This document shows, piece after piece, positions 21,231 through 30,061 of a DNA stretch of 64,000 nt (the stretch's first letter is position 1; the number at the start of each line of letters is the position of its first letter). This DNA comes from Variovorax paradoxus B4 (lineage in GTDB: Bacteria; Pseudomonadota; Gammaproteobacteria; Burkholderiales; Burkholderiaceae_C), in contig NC_022247.1 of assembly GCF_000463015.1 (NCBI RefSeq), positions 5,517,501-5,581,500 on the forward strand. The letters are read 5' to 3'. Under the pieces are notes generated by a model. It searched no databases. It saw only the letters and a list, made by a program, of their open reading frames with translations, and was not told the DNA's origin. The position numbers and the translations under genes are program-made.

Positions 21231-21333
21231 TCTTCGTGGAACACCGCGGAACCGGCTCTGCCGGGCCGCAGGTGTTGCCCCCGGTAGGGGGTTGGCGCAG
21301 CGACACGAAGTGCGCGAAGACGGGGGGCGAGCC
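21231..21333. repeat. Dispersed structured intergenic repeat, copy B
   Basis: Second of four related elements, in plus orientation. It has outer arms AACACC/GGTGTT, middle CGG/CCG, inner CCGGC-TCT-GCCGG, then CCCCC-GGTA-GGGGG and the GACACGAAGTG tail. The opening TTCGTG can also pair with CACGAA near the far end. It ends 10 bases from the stop of the ceramidase-like gene and lies upstream of the MFS-acyltransferase start. Confidence 0.85.
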
Positions 21334-21343
21334 TATGTCATCC

Positions 21344-22201
21344 TCATGCCGTCATTGCGGCTGCGTCGGGATTGTGCCGCAGCAGGGTCGCGCGCCAGTT
21401 CATGTCGAGCTTGCGCAGCGCCGCCAGCACCGGCAGGCCCGCCAGCGATGCGGTCAGGTGCTTGAGGGTGTGTCCGGACACCACCTGCTGCGTCGCCTCG
21501 TAGATCGCGTGGTCCGCCAGCTCGAAGGCCTTGGCCAATGCATAGAAGCAGATCACCCAGCCCAGCTTGAGCCCGACCGCGCCGCGCATCGGCGCGGCCA
21601 GCGCGAGCGTGAGCACCAGCGCCATGCCGCCGAACTGCACGATGGCCCAGGGCAGCACGTTGCCGCTTTCCTGGAACACCTCCGCCGAGAGCAATCCGGC
21701 CATCAGCACGAACCAGGCGGCCGGCCAGCCGGCGCGCTGGCTCACGCGCTCGCAGACCGCAATGCCGATCAGCCCCGCGAAGGCCACCGCCATGCCGGCG
21801 CGGTCGGCCGCGAGCCGGGCGCCGTCGGGCATCAGGTGGAAGAAGGCCGATCCCGCGGCGGTGGCGACCAGCCCCGCGAAGAAGAGCCAGGCGCAGTCGA
21901 GCGTGTTGTCCGGCGGATCGTTGGCCGGCGGCGCCAGCGGGAACTGGGCCAGTGCTTCCTGGTGGGCCCGGTCGATCCGGTTGAGCCGGTACAGGCCCCA
22001 GAAACCGATCAGCACGAAGGGCAGGTTGCTCAGGACGTCCATGGCGTTGGGCAGGCCGTGCCAGCTTCGGTCGTCGGCGAACACCGAGGCAATGGCCACG
22101 TCGGCCGCCGGCAGCGCCGGGCCGAACAGGGCCACCAGCGCGAGCAGCGCGAAGGTGAAGAGCAATCCGCGCTCGCGGCGGCTGAGGGTGGGCAAAGGCA
22201 T
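21344..22201 (-). CDS. Ceramidase-family integral membrane protein
   Basis: A 285-residue protein with about seven membrane segments. It carries the CREST/ceramidase residues: GSAFFHLMPD (Ser, His and Asp of the metal site) and a C-terminal SGHTLKHLTASL with two His. Such proteins are zinc amidohydrolases or related hydrolases of the alkaline-ceramidase family. The substrate in a bacterium is uncertain and ceramidase activity is not implied with confidence. It precedes the MFS-acyltransferase gene on the same strand, separated by repeat copy B, which may limit readthrough. Confidence 0.78.
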   Translation of the reverse strand: MPLPTLSRRERGLLFTFALLALVALFGPALPAADVAIASVFADDRSWHGLPNAMDVLSNLPFVLIGFWGLYRLNRIDRAHQEALAQFPLAPPANDPPDNTLDCAWLFFAGLVATAAGSAFFHLMPDGARLAADRAGMAVAFAGLIGIAVCERVSQRAGWPAAWFVLMAGLLSAEVFQESGNVLPWAIVQFGGMALVLTLALAAPMRGAVGLKLGWVICFYALAKAFELADHAIYEATQQVVSGHTLKHLTASLAGLPVLAALRKLDMNWRATLLRHNPDAAAMTA

Positions 22202-22300
22202 GGCGGTCCTCGGTGGTGGGTGGGTACGAGCCGCGGAATTTAGTTGCCAGTCTCTCTACAGGCATCGAGAATCGATACGAGGCACTAATTCACACCTTTC

Positions 22301-22319
22301 GGTATCCTTTTTTAATACC
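22301..22319. promoter_or_regulatory. Inverted repeat upstream of XRE regulator
   Basis: GGTAT (22301-22305) and ATACC (22315-22319) form inverted arms around a T-rich nine-base spacer, 23 bases before the regulator start codon. This could be an autoregulatory operator of the helix-turn-helix protein. The arms are short, so chance is possible. Confidence 0.3.
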
Positions 22320-22342
22320 TCCTTCCTCACAACCACGCCGCC

Positions 22343-23077
22343 ATGAGTACCACCGTCGACCTCGTCCAAGCCCTCAAGAACGAACTCAAGAGCGCCCGCA
22401 TGACCTACGCCGACCTGGCGCGCTCGCTCGACATGGCCGAATCCAGCGTGAAGCGCATGCTGGCCAAGAGCGACATGCCGCTGTCGCGCGTCGACGCGAT
22501 CTGCCGTGCGCTCAAGATCGACTTCGCCGAGCTGGCGCGCCGCGTCGCCGACGCCCAGCCGCTCCTGAAGGAGCTCACGCAGGAGCAGGAAAAGGCGGTG
22601 GTCAAGGACAAGAAGCTGCTGCTGGTGGCCATCAGCGTGCTGAGCCAGTGGACGCTGGAACAGATCGTGGCGGCCTACCGGATCAGCGAGGCCGAGTGCA
22701 TCGGCTGCCTGGCACAGCTGGACCGCATCGGCATCATCGAGCTGCGCCCGCTGAACCGCTACCGGCTGAAGCTGGCCAAGACCTTCCGCTGGCGGCCGCA
22801 TGGCCCGGTGATGGAGTTCTTCCGCGAGAACGTGGTGCTCGACTACTACGCGGGCGGCTTCGACGGCCCGGCCGAGGGGCTGCTGCTGGTGCACGGGCAG
22901 ATCAGCCGCTCGCTCGCGCCCGCGTTCCTCGAACGCCTGCAGCGCGTGGCGCAGGACTTTGCGCAGCAGCACCAGACCGACCAGAAGCTGGCCGCCAAGG
23001 ACCGCGAGGGCTACACGCTGCTGCTGGGCATGCGCAACTGGGAATTCGAGGCCTTCACCAGGCTGCGCCGCGCCTGA
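22343..23077 (+). CDS. XRE-family helix-turn-helix transcriptional regulator
   Basis: A 244-residue protein with an N-terminal helix-turn-helix (MTYADLARSLDMAESSVKRM, about residues 20-39). A roughly 170-residue C-terminal part of no recognised domain follows, containing LEQIVAAYRISEAECIGCL and a possible second winged-helix (LAQLDRIGIIELRPLNRYRL). Similar architectures are annotated as transcriptional regulators in Burkholderiales. The target is unknown. A GGTAT inverted repeat just upstream is a candidate operator. It converges with pyrF over a 12-base gap. Confidence 0.83.
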   Translation: MSTTVDLVQALKNELKSARMTYADLARSLDMAESSVKRMLAKSDMPLSRVDAICRALKIDFAELARRVADAQPLLKELTQEQEKAVVKDKKLLLVAISVLSQWTLEQIVAAYRISEAECIGCLAQLDRIGIIELRPLNRYRLKLAKTFRWRPHGPVMEFFRENVVLDYYAGGFDGPAEGLLLVHGQISRSLAPAFLERLQRVAQDFAQQHQTDQKLAAKDREGYTLLLGMRNWEFEAFTRLRRA

Positions 23078-23089
23078 CCCACAGGGTTC

Positions 23090-23914
23090 TCAGGGCTTCG
23101 CGGCTTCCAGCGCGTCGCGCGTGGTGCGTGCGGCGTTCTTCGCCGCGGCGGCAAAGTCGTCGCCCGAGGAGGCGTAGATGATGGCGCGGGACGAGTTCAC
23201 GATGATCGGCGCATCGGGGCGCCAGCCGGCGCGCACCGTGGCCACGGCATCGCCGCCCTGGGCCCCGACGCCGGGGATCAGCAGCGGCACCGTCGGCGCG
23301 AGTTCGCGCACGCGCTCGATCTCCGCCGGGTAGGTCGCACCCACCACGAGGCCGAGCTGCCCGTTGAGGTTCCACGGGCCCTGCGCCAGCTTGGCAACGT
23401 GCTCGTAAAGGAAGGGCTGGCCCTCGATGTCCGCCAGGCGCTGGCCCTGCAGGTCGGCGCCGCCGGGGTTGCTGGTGCGGCAGAGCAGGAAGGCGCCCTT
23501 GCCCTGGTGCTTGAGGTAGGGCGCCACCGAGTCGAAGCCCATGAAGGGCGACAGGGTCACGGCATCGGCGCCGTAGCGCTCGAAGGCCTCGATGGCGTAC
23601 TGCTCGGCCGTGGAGCCGATGTCGCCGCGCTTGGCGTCCAGGATCACGGGCACATCGGGCGCGTTGCGGCGCATGTGCTCCATCAGTTGTTCGAGCTGGG
23701 CCTCGGCGCGATGGGCCGCGAAATAGGCGATCTGCGGCTTGAAGGCGATGACCAGGTCGGCCGTCGCGTCGACGATGCGCGCGCAGAAGTCATAGATGCG
23801 GCTTGCGTCGCCCTTGAGCTGCCCCGGAAACTTGGCTGGCTCCGGATCGAGCCCCACGCAGAGCAACGAACCGTTTTTTTGCTGTGCGGTGGCCAGCTTG
23901 TCGAGGAAAGTCAT
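23090..23914 (-). CDS. pyrF: Orotidine 5'-phosphate decarboxylase
   Basis: PyrF decarboxylates OMP to UMP, the final step of de novo pyrimidine synthesis. The 274-residue product is the longer type-2 form, with the catalytic [18 protein letters not shown] motif (about residues 90-107) and the [12 protein letters not shown] phosphate-binding loop near the C-terminus. It begins 32 bases after the stop of the uracil-glycosylase-like gene and may belong to that minus-strand operon. Confidence 0.96.
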   Translation of the reverse strand: MTFLDKLATAQQKNGSLLCVGLDPEPAKFPGQLKGDASRIYDFCARIVDATADLVIAFKPQIAYFAAHRAEAQLEQLMEHMRRNAPDVPVILDAKRGDIGSTAEQYAIEAFERYGADAVTLSPFMGFDSVAPYLKHQGKGAFLLCRTSNPGGADLQGQRLADIEGQPFLYEHVAKLAQGPWNLNGQLGLVVGATYPAEIERVRELAPTVPLLIPGVGAQGGDAVATVRAGWRPDAPIIVNSSRAIIYASSGDDFAAAAKNAARTTRDALEAAKP

Positions 23915-23946
23915 GGGGTCGATTTTAAGGACCCGCCCGCCGCGCC

Positions 23947-24729
23947 TCAGTTCGGCGGTGTTTGCTGTTCAGCGGCCAGGCAGAGATCGGCCCAGGCACG
24001 GGCCTTGTCGGCCGGGTTTCGCAGCAGGTAGGCCGGATGGTAGGTGGCCACCACCGGCACCCCGTTGGCCGAGGGCAGCGGCACCGCGCGGCCGCGCAGC
24101 TTGCCGAGCGGATCGGTGCTTTGCATCAGGCTTTGGGCGGCCAGCGGCCCCATGGCGAGCACCAGGCTCGGCGCCAGCGCGGCGGCATGTTCCCCGAAAG
24201 CCTCGTCCATGGGACGCGGGCTGCCGGGCTGGCCGGCGCCCACGCCGCGGTGCGTGCGCATCAGGTGCACCGGCGTCTTGCCGTCGTGCAGCTTGAGGGC
24301 GCGCAGCATGTTGTCGAGCAGCTTGCCGGCATCGCCCGCAAAGGGCTCGCCGTGGCGGCCGTCGGCTTCGGGCGGCATGTCGGCCACCACCAGCCAGCCG
24401 CCTTGGGCCGGTTCGGCTGCGGCCTCGGCGTAGAGGCGGCGCGGCGCGTCGACCAGCACGGCGGCGCCCTGCGCGAGCAGCGCGGGCGCGGGGCGCGCCG
24501 CCGGGGCCGGTGCTGCGGCAGGCCTTGCGGCCGGGGCGGGCGCAGCGGCCGGCGCTTCGGCCACGGATTGCTCGCGGGCGGACGGCGGCGGCGCGGCGAC
24601 CGCAGCCGCTGCCGCGGCAACGGGTGCGGCTTCGGCGGTTTCGGGCATCGGCCACCAGACCTTCACGCCCATCTCGTCGAGCATCGCGCGCCGGCGGGCG
24701 TCGAGCTTCAGTGTCTGTACCGCGTTCAT
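23947..24729 (-). CDS. Uracil-DNA glycosylase family protein lacking iron-sulfur cysteines
   Basis: The C-terminal half resembles family-4/5 uracil-DNA glycosylases, with [16 protein letters not shown] (about residues 127-142) and [17 protein letters not shown] near the end. Key differences: the usual GEAPG loop reads VADMPPEA, the cluster-binding cysteines are absent (one Cys in the whole protein), and residues about 35-88 are an alanine/proline linker. It may be inactive, non-cluster or structurally divergent. At 260 residues it is encoded in an operon with rimI (four-base overlap) and tsaB. This tsaB-rimI-glycosylase order is common in betaproteobacteria. Confidence 0.8.
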   Translation of the reverse strand: MNAVQTLKLDARRRAMLDEMGVKVWWPMPETAEAAPVAAAAAAVAAPPPSAREQSVAEAPAAAPAPAARPAAAPAPAARPAPALLAQGAAVLVDAPRRLYAEAAAEPAQGGWLVVADMPPEADGRHGEPFAGDAGKLLDNMLRALKLHDGKTPVHLMRTHRGVGAGQPGSPRPMDEAFGEHAAALAPSLVLAMGPLAAQSLMQSTDPLGKLRGRAVPLPSANGVPVVATYHPAYLLRNPADKARAWADLCLAAEQQTPPN

Positions 24730-25268
24730 CGCAAGGCTCCCCAGGCAGAGCCTGATTCATTCAATCGCAGGCTCATGACGACCGCGTCTTCACGCTTGCC
24801 TTCATGGGCCGGGTAGTAGCCCTTGCGCACGCCGACGCTGCGGAAACCCTGGCGCATGTAGATGTCGAGCGCACGCCGGTTGCTCTCGCGCACCTCGAGC
24901 CAGAGCCACTGCGCCCCTTGCGCGCGCGACCATCCGGTCAGCGCCTCGAGCATCAGCGGCGCCCAGCCCTGGCGCTGGAAGGCCGGCGCCACGGTGATGT
25001 TGAGCAGGTGCACCTCGTCCACGCCCTTCATGGCGACGAAATAGCCGATCAGCGTTTCCCCGAGGCTGGTCACCGGCGTGGCCAGGTCCGGCACGCAGAC
25101 TGGCGCGAGCAAACACTGGCAGTGGTAGCCGACCGCCATCGAATCGATGAAGTTGGCCCGCGTCCACGGATGGCTGTAGGCCGTCTGCTCGACCGCGCAG
25201 ACGGCATCGAGCCGCTCGACGGTGAGCGGTTCGAGGCGGGCTTCGACGGGCTGAAGGACGGCGCTCAT
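24726..25268 (-). CDS. rimI: Ribosomal-protein-alanine N-acetyltransferase
   Basis: RimI acetylates the N-terminal alanine of ribosomal protein S18. The 180-residue GNAT-fold product carries the substrate-side AVEQTAYSHPWTRANF segment (about residues 26-41). It also has the acetyl-CoA-binding VAPAFQRQGWAPLML region and the LEVRESNRRALDIYMRQGF C-terminal signature. It overlaps tsaB upstream and the glycosylase gene downstream by ATGA junctions. Confidence 0.92.
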   Translation of the reverse strand: MSAVLQPVEARLEPLTVERLDAVCAVEQTAYSHPWTRANFIDSMAVGYHCQCLLAPVCVPDLATPVTSLGETLIGYFVAMKGVDEVHLLNITVAPAFQRQGWAPLMLEALTGWSRAQGAQWLWLEVRESNRRALDIYMRQGFRSVGVRKGYYPAHEGKREDAVVMSLRLNESGSAWGALR

Positions 25269-25987
25269 GGTGTGTTGGCAACAGGTGGAACCGCCAGGGC
25301 GGCCGCCTTGATGGCAGCGCGCTCATCGGTCGTTTGCGCCACTTTATCGCGAACATAGAGCGGCCAGGCATGCGCCGCATCCACCGTGCGCCCCGCGGCC
25401 AGCAGCGCCGGCGCCAGCCGGAGCATGGCGGTGGCCGTCGGCAGCACTTCGTGGCGCGCCGCGGCCGGCGCCAGGCGAGGTCCATAGGCGGCAAAGGCGT
25501 TGCCGGCCAGCGACCATCCGGCGGGCACTTCGAGGGCTTCGGGCGCGAGCAGCAGCGGCTCGTCGGCCAGGCCGCCGCCCAGCGCACCGCCCCCATCGAA
25601 GTCATAGCGCGCGGCATAGAGCTGGTCCATGCGCGCGTCGAGCACCGCCACCACCTGGCGCGCGCCGAAGGCGTGGCGTGCTTCCTCGGCCACGGCCAGC
25701 AGCGTGTCGACCGGCAGCAGCGGCACGCCGGCGCCGAAAGCCAGGCCCTGCGCCACCGAGCAGGCGGTGCGCAGGCCCGTGAAGGAGCCCGGCCCGCGGC
25801 CGAAGGCGATGGCGTCGAGCGCGGCCAGCTCGAGCCCGGCCTCGGCCAGCAGCTGCAGGATGAGCGGGATCAGCGTGCTCGACGCCTGCGCGCCGCCGGC
25901 CCCGCTGTGCGTGAACAGGCGCTCGCCGTGGCGCACCGCCACCGACAGGTGCTCGGTACTGGTGTCGAAAGCCAGGAGCCTAGGCAT
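25265..25987 (-). CDS. tsaB: tRNA t6A biosynthesis protein TsaB
   Basis: TsaB partners TsaD in transferring threonylcarbamoyl to A37 of ANN-decoding tRNAs. The 240-residue product begins MPRLLAFDTSTEHLSVAV and has the AFGRGPGSFTGLRTACSVAQ motif (about residues 70-89). The ATG at 25987 is preferred over a frame extending to 26041 because family members start at this point. It overlaps rimI by four bases and the upstream transporter gene by eight. TsaC, acting earlier in the same pathway, is also in the window at 31769-32770. Confidence 0.94.
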   Translation of the reverse strand: MPRLLAFDTSTEHLSVAVRHGERLFTHSGAGGAQASSTLIPLILQLLAEAGLELAALDAIAFGRGPGSFTGLRTACSVAQGLAFGAGVPLLPVDTLLAVAEEARHAFGARQVVAVLDARMDQLYAARYDFDGGGALGGGLADEPLLLAPEALEVPAGWSLAGNAFAAYGPRLAPAAARHEVLPTATAMLRLAPALLAAGRTVDAAHAWPLYVRDKVAQTTDERAAIKAAALAVPPVANTP

Positions 25988-26996
25988 CGCGGCACCCCGC
26001 GGCGGTGGCCGGCACCGCGGGCCGCGGAGCGGCGCGGCCACCGGCTGTTGCTTTCTGCACGCCGAACAGGATGCCGGCGGTCACCAGCAGCAGGCCGGCA
26101 ATCAGGTTCCAATGGAGCGGCTCGTCGAGCCAGATCACCGCGCCGAAGGCCGAGAGGCCGGGCACGAGCGCGGTGATCATGGTGCTGCGCACCGGCCCGA
26201 AGTACTGGATCATCTTCGTGAAGGTGATGCCCGAGACGACGACCGAGCCGACGCCCTGGAACAGCATCTGGAACGCCACCTCGCCCCAGGGCGCGGAGCC
26301 GATGCGGCTCACGACCGCGCCGCCCGCCACCAGCAGGCTGTAGACGGGCACGTAGGCCAGCAGCGCGAACACGGTGATGGCGATGGTCGCGCGCACGGCG
26401 TCCAGCCCGTGGCGGCGCGCCACCACGCTGTAGCAGGCCCAGCAGAAGGCCGCGGCCATGAAGAGCAGGTCGCCCTTCCAGACCTCGCCGCCGTCGAAGG
26501 CATGCAGCAGGCTGCGCCCGCCGACCACCAGATCGCCGGCCACGATCAGCGCGAGGCCGAAGGCGCGGCCCGGCGTGATGCGGTCGCGCAGCACCAGGGC
26601 GGCCAGCAGCGTGGTCCACAGCGGCAGGCTGCCGGGCATCAGCACCGAGGCATGGCCCGCGGGCGCGAAGAAGAAGCCGCTGTAGGCCAGCAGGGCGTAG
26701 GCCACGCCGCCGAAGATGCCGGCGCTGGCCGTGACGCGCAGCGACAGCGGCGACAGGCCGAACAGCGACGACGCGGTGCCGTCCTTTTGCCGCAGCCCCT
26801 TCATGACCATCCAGGCGCCCCAGGGCACCAGCACCAGGCTGGCACCGCCAATGCGCGCCAGCGCCAGGTCGAACGGGGTGAGCGAGCGTGCGGCCGAAGC
26901 CCGGGCGATCACGATGAAGGCGGTCCAGACCAGCACGGTGACCACGGCCGCGCCGATGCCGAGCGTGCGGGGCGAGAAACGGGGCATGGCGGGCAT
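25980..26996 (-). CDS. EamA/DMT-superfamily transporter
   Basis: A 338-residue membrane protein with about ten hydrophobic segments and two EamA repeats, each ending in the glycine/proline-rich helix typical of drug/metabolite transporters. Substrate is unknown. Two ATGs (26994-26996 and 26985-26987) can start it, and the upstream one is used. Its 3' end overlaps the start of tsaB, so it is likely first in the tsaB operon. The DeoR gene precedes it by 66 bases. Confidence 0.87.
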   Translation of the reverse strand: MPAMPRFSPRTLGIGAAVVTVLVWTAFIVIARASAARSLTPFDLALARIGGASLVLVPWGAWMVMKGLRQKDGTASSLFGLSPLSLRVTASAGIFGGVAYALLAYSGFFFAPAGHASVLMPGSLPLWTTLLAALVLRDRITPGRAFGLALIVAGDLVVGGRSLLHAFDGGEVWKGDLLFMAAAFCWACYSVVARRHGLDAVRATIAITVFALLAYVPVYSLLVAGGAVVSRIGSAPWGEVAFQMLFQGVGSVVVSGITFTKMIQYFGPVRSTMITALVPGLSAFGAVIWLDEPLHWNLIAGLLLVTAGILFGVQKATAGGRAAPRPAVPATAAGCRDA

Positions 26997-27062
26997 CCCC
27001 CGATTATCCAGGGCACTCCGCGGCCGCGCCGGCCAGGGGCGAATGGCCGGCAATGCGGGCGA

Positions 27063-27827
27063 TCAGCCGCCGTCGCTGCGCAGGATGGCAAGCCCGGCCT
27101 TGCGCAGCGGCGCCAATGCGGCGGCCGGCGCTTCCGGCGACACCAGCAGGCTGGTGGCGGCCGAGACAGGGTTGATGACCCAGGCCGAAGCCGCACCGAT
27201 CTTTTCCGACGAGGCCAGCACCACCGTCTCGGCCGCGGCCGCCATGAGCGCGCGCTTGATCGCGGCCTCCTCGACGTCCCCGGTGGTCAGCCCGGCCTCG
27301 GCGTGCACGCCGGTCACGCCCAGGAAGCAGGTGTCGGCGTGGATGCGCGAAATGGCGTCCATGGCCGCGGCGCCCACCGCCACCATCGAATGCCGGAAGA
27401 GGCGCCCGCCGATCAGCACCACCTCGATGCCGGCGTGGCCCGCCAGCTCGACCGCCACCGACGGGCTGTGTGTGACCACGGTGGCGCGCAGGCTGGCCGG
27501 CAGGTGCCGCGCCATCTGGACGGCCGTGGTGCCGCCATCGATGAAGACCACCTGTCCGGGCCGTACCAGCCGTGCCGCGGCGCGGCCGATGGCCACCTTC
27601 TCCGCGGTCGCAAGCTGCAGGCGGCCCGCGAAGTCGGCTTCGGCCCTGGCGATCGGCAGCGCGCCGCCGTGCACGCGCTGCAGCAGCCCCTCGGCGGCCA
27701 GCTCGCGCAGATCGCGCCGGATGGTGTCTTCCGACAGCGCCAGCTCCTCGCTGAGCGACTTGGCGACGACGTTGCCGTCGCGCTGCAGGACCGAAAGGAT
27801 GTGTTGCTTGCGCTGGCGGGTGAGCAT
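27063..27827 (-). CDS. DeoR-family transcriptional regulator
   Basis: A 254-residue repressor-type protein. The N-terminal winged helix carries the DeoR signature (RKQHILSVLQRDGNV to SEDTIRRDLREL, about residues 5-40). A C-terminal sugar-phosphate-binding domain follows (FIDGGTTAVQMARHLP, GVTGVHAEAGLTTGDVEEAA). Members usually sense phosphorylated sugars. The ATG at 27827 fits the family start; a longer frame to 28022 is rejected. It is divergent from the NUDIX gene, and an 11-bp direct repeat in the shared promoter is a candidate operator. Confidence 0.9.
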   Translation of the reverse strand: MLTRQRKQHILSVLQRDGNVVAKSLSEELALSEDTIRRDLRELAAEGLLQRVHGGALPIARAEADFAGRLQLATAEKVAIGRAAARLVRPGQVVFIDGGTTAVQMARHLPASLRATVVTHSPSVAVELAGHAGIEVVLIGGRLFRHSMVAVGAAAMDAISRIHADTCFLGVTGVHAEAGLTTGDVEEAAIKRALMAAAAETVVLASSEKIGAASAWVINPVSAATSLLVSPEAPAAALAPLRKAGLAILRSDGG

Positions 27828-27857
27828 CTGGCGATGGTAGCGGCCAGGACCAAGGAT

Positions 27858-27888
27858 TGCACGAATTTTCTTGTTTATGCACGAATTT
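27858..27888. promoter_or_regulatory. Direct repeats in DeoR/NUDIX divergent promoter
   Basis: TGCACGAATTT occurs at 27858-27868 and again at 27878-27888, exactly 20 bases apart (about two helical turns), between the divergent DeoR and NUDIX starts. Spaced direct repeats of this kind fit DeoR-family operators. Binding is inferred, not shown. Confidence 0.55.
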
Positions 27889-27906
27889 GCGCCTAAGCTG
27901 CGTCCC

Positions 27907-28494
27907 ATGACCCTCCACGACCGCGTCCGGGTGCACGAAGTCACCCTGCTTTCCGACAACTGGTACACGCTCAAGACCACCGCCTTCGACTGGCGGCGCA
28001 ACGACGGCCAGTGGCAGCGCATGCACCGCGAGACCTACGACCGCGGCAACGGCGCCACGCTGCTGCCCTGCAACCTGGCGCAGCGCACGGTGCTGCTGAC
28101 GCGGCAGTTCCGCTATCCGGCCTTCGTCAACGGGCATGACGACCTGCTGATCGAGGCGGCGGCCGGCCTGCTGGACAACGCGGCGCCCGAGGAGCGCATC
28201 CGCGCCGAGGTGGAAGAAGAACTGGGCTTGCGGCTGGGCGCGGTGCAGAAGGTCCTCGAAGCCTTCATGAGCCCGGGTTCGGTGACCGAGAAGCTGCACT
28301 TCTTCGTGGCCGAATACGAGCCGTCGATGCGCATCGGCGACGGCGGCGGCCTGGCCGAGGAGGGCGAAGACATCGAGGTGCTCGAACTCGGCATCGACGA
28401 GGCGCTGGCCATGGTGGCGGACGGGCGCATCGCCGACGCCAAGACGGTGATGCTGCTGTATCACGCGCAACTGCATGTTTTTCCGCCGAGATAA
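27907..28494 (+). CDS. NUDIX hydrolase, NudK-like
   Basis: A 195-residue NUDIX protein. The box reads GLLDN...EEELGL (about residues 85-106) with the core EVEEELGL intact, but Ala replaces the usual Arg or Lys before it and the preceding Glu is also changed. The following MSPGSVTEKLHFF matches the NudK/GDP-mannose pyrophosphatase subgroup. NudK splits GDP-mannose to mannose-1-phosphate and GMP. The substrate here is uncertain. The ATG at 27907 is preferred over an upstream one at 27871 that would overlap the operator repeats. dacB follows 8 bases later. Confidence 0.82.
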   Translation: MTLHDRVRVHEVTLLSDNWYTLKTTAFDWRRNDGQWQRMHRETYDRGNGATLLPCNLAQRTVLLTRQFRYPAFVNGHDDLLIEAAAGLLDNAAPEERIRAEVEEELGLRLGAVQKVLEAFMSPGSVTEKLHFFVAEYEPSMRIGDGGGLAEEGEDIEVLELGIDEALAMVADGRIADAKTVMLLYHAQLHVFPPR

Positions 28495-28502
28495 TCGGCA
28501 CG

Positions 28503-29933
28503 ATGCGTCTTCTTCGTCTCTCCTTCCTTCGCACCGCCTGCGCGCTGTCCTTCACCGCACTGGCCGTTCCGGGCGCCCTTGCACAGCAGGCCTTTCCAGG
28601 CGAAGTGGAGACTGCCCTCGCGCGCGCCAAGGTGCCGCGCGACGCGGTGACGATGCTGGTGGCCGACGCCGACGGCGTGCGCCCGCCGCGCCTGGCCTGG
28701 CGCACGCAGGTGCCGGTGAACCCGGCGTCGATCATGAAGCTGGTCACCACCTACGCCGCGCTCGACCTGCTCGGGCCGGCCTACAGCTGGAACACGCCGG
28801 TCTATGTCGACGGCACCGTGAGCAACGGCGTGCTCAACGGCAACCTCTACATCAAGGGCCAGGGCGATCCCAAGCTGGTGCTGGAACGGGCCTGGCTGCT
28901 GCTGCGGCGCGTGCAGGGCCTGGGCATCACCACCGTGAGCGGCGACATCGTGCTGGACCGCAGCGCCTTCGACGGCGCGATCGAGAACGACCCCGCCGCC
29001 TTCGACGGCGAGCCGCTGCGGCCCTACAACGCCTCGCCCGAGGCGCTGCTGGTCAACTTCAAGTCGGTCAACATGGTCTTCACGCCAGAGCGCGGCGGCC
29101 AGCTGGCGCGCGTGAGCTACGAGCCGCCGCTCGCCAGCGTGTCGATGCAGCCCACGGTGGCGCTCGCGCCCGGCGAATGCGGCGACTGGCGCGCGGCGAT
29201 CAGGCCCGACTTCAGCGACCCGAACCGGATCCGGTTCATGGGCGGCCTGCCGGCTGCCTGCGGCGAGAAGAGCTGGGCCGTGGCTTATGCCGACCCGCGC
29301 ACCTACGGCCTGCGCGCCATTGGCGGCATGTGGGCCGAGATGGGCGGCCGGGTCGGCGGCCAGATGCGCGACGGCCGGGTGCCGGCCGGGCTCAAGCCGG
29401 TGTTCGAGTTCGGCTCGCCGCCGCTTTCGGAGGTGGTGCGCGACATCAACAAGTACAGCAACAACGTGATGGCGCAGCAGCTGTTCCTCACCCTCGGGCT
29501 CACGCAGAAGAACCGCGGCAGCTTCGAGGCCTCGCGCAGCGCGCTGGGCCAGTGGTGGCGCGACCGCATCGGCACCGGCGAGGCGCCGCCGGTGTTCGAC
29601 AACGGCTCGGGCCTGTCGCGCGACGAGCGCATCAGTGCGGCGGCGCTCGGCCGGATGCTGCAGGTGGCCTGGCGTTCGCCGCTGATGCCGGAGCTGGTGT
29701 CGTCGCTGCCCGCCATGGGGGTGGACGGCACGCTCAGGAAGCGCGCGCTGCGCTCGGGCGGCGCGGCCCACCTGAAGACCGGCTCGCTGCGCGATGCGGC
29801 CGGCGTGGCCGGCTATGTGCACGGTGCGAGCGGCCGCCGCTACGTGCTGGTGGCGATTGCCAACGGCGAGAACGCCGGGGCTGCGCGCGCCGCGTTCGAC
29901 GCACTGGTCGACTGGGCGGCGCAGGACAACTGA
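28503..29933 (+). CDS. dacB: D-alanyl-D-alanine carboxypeptidase/endopeptidase (PBP4 type)
   Basis: A 476-residue periplasmic peptidase of family S13 that trims peptidoglycan stems and crosslinks. It has a signal peptide (hydrophobic residues about 8-27). The three penicillin-binding motifs are visible: SIMK (Ser76-Lys79), SNN (Ser319) and KTG (Lys425). This supports an active enzyme of the DacB/PBP4 family. It starts 8 bases after the NUDIX stop and is likely co-transcribed with it. Confidence 0.94.
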   Translation: MRLLRLSFLRTACALSFTALAVPGALAQQAFPGEVETALARAKVPRDAVTMLVADADGVRPPRLAWRTQVPVNPASIMKLVTTYAALDLLGPAYSWNTPVYVDGTVSNGVLNGNLYIKGQGDPKLVLERAWLLLRRVQGLGITTVSGDIVLDRSAFDGAIENDPAAFDGEPLRPYNASPEALLVNFKSVNMVFTPERGGQLARVSYEPPLASVSMQPTVALAPGECGDWRAAIRPDFSDPNRIRFMGGLPAACGEKSWAVAYADPRTYGLRAIGGMWAEMGGRVGGQMRDGRVPAGLKPVFEFGSPPLSEVVRDINKYSNNVMAQQLFLTLGLTQKNRGSFEASRSALGQWWRDRIGTGEAPPVFDNGSGLSRDERISAAALGRMLQVAWRSPLMPELVSSLPAMGVDGTLRKRALRSGGAAHLKTGSLRDAAGVAGYVHGASGRRYVLVAIANGENAGAARAAFDALVDWAAQDN

Positions 29934-30061
29934 CGGCCATCGGCCGCTGCGGGGCGGCCATGTACTGAAAACTTCTCTAGGTATACACGCCGCTTGCGCG
30001 TGGCCATGGCGCTGCACAGAATCGGGCGCCCGTTCGATTCGACAACATCAGGAGCCATGCC

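Noticed and set aside
18933..21287. A 784-codon plus-strand frame opposite the MFS-acyltransferase
   Set aside because: Histidine/glutamine-rich shadow frame; the opposite strand shows consistent transporter and acyltransferase motifs.
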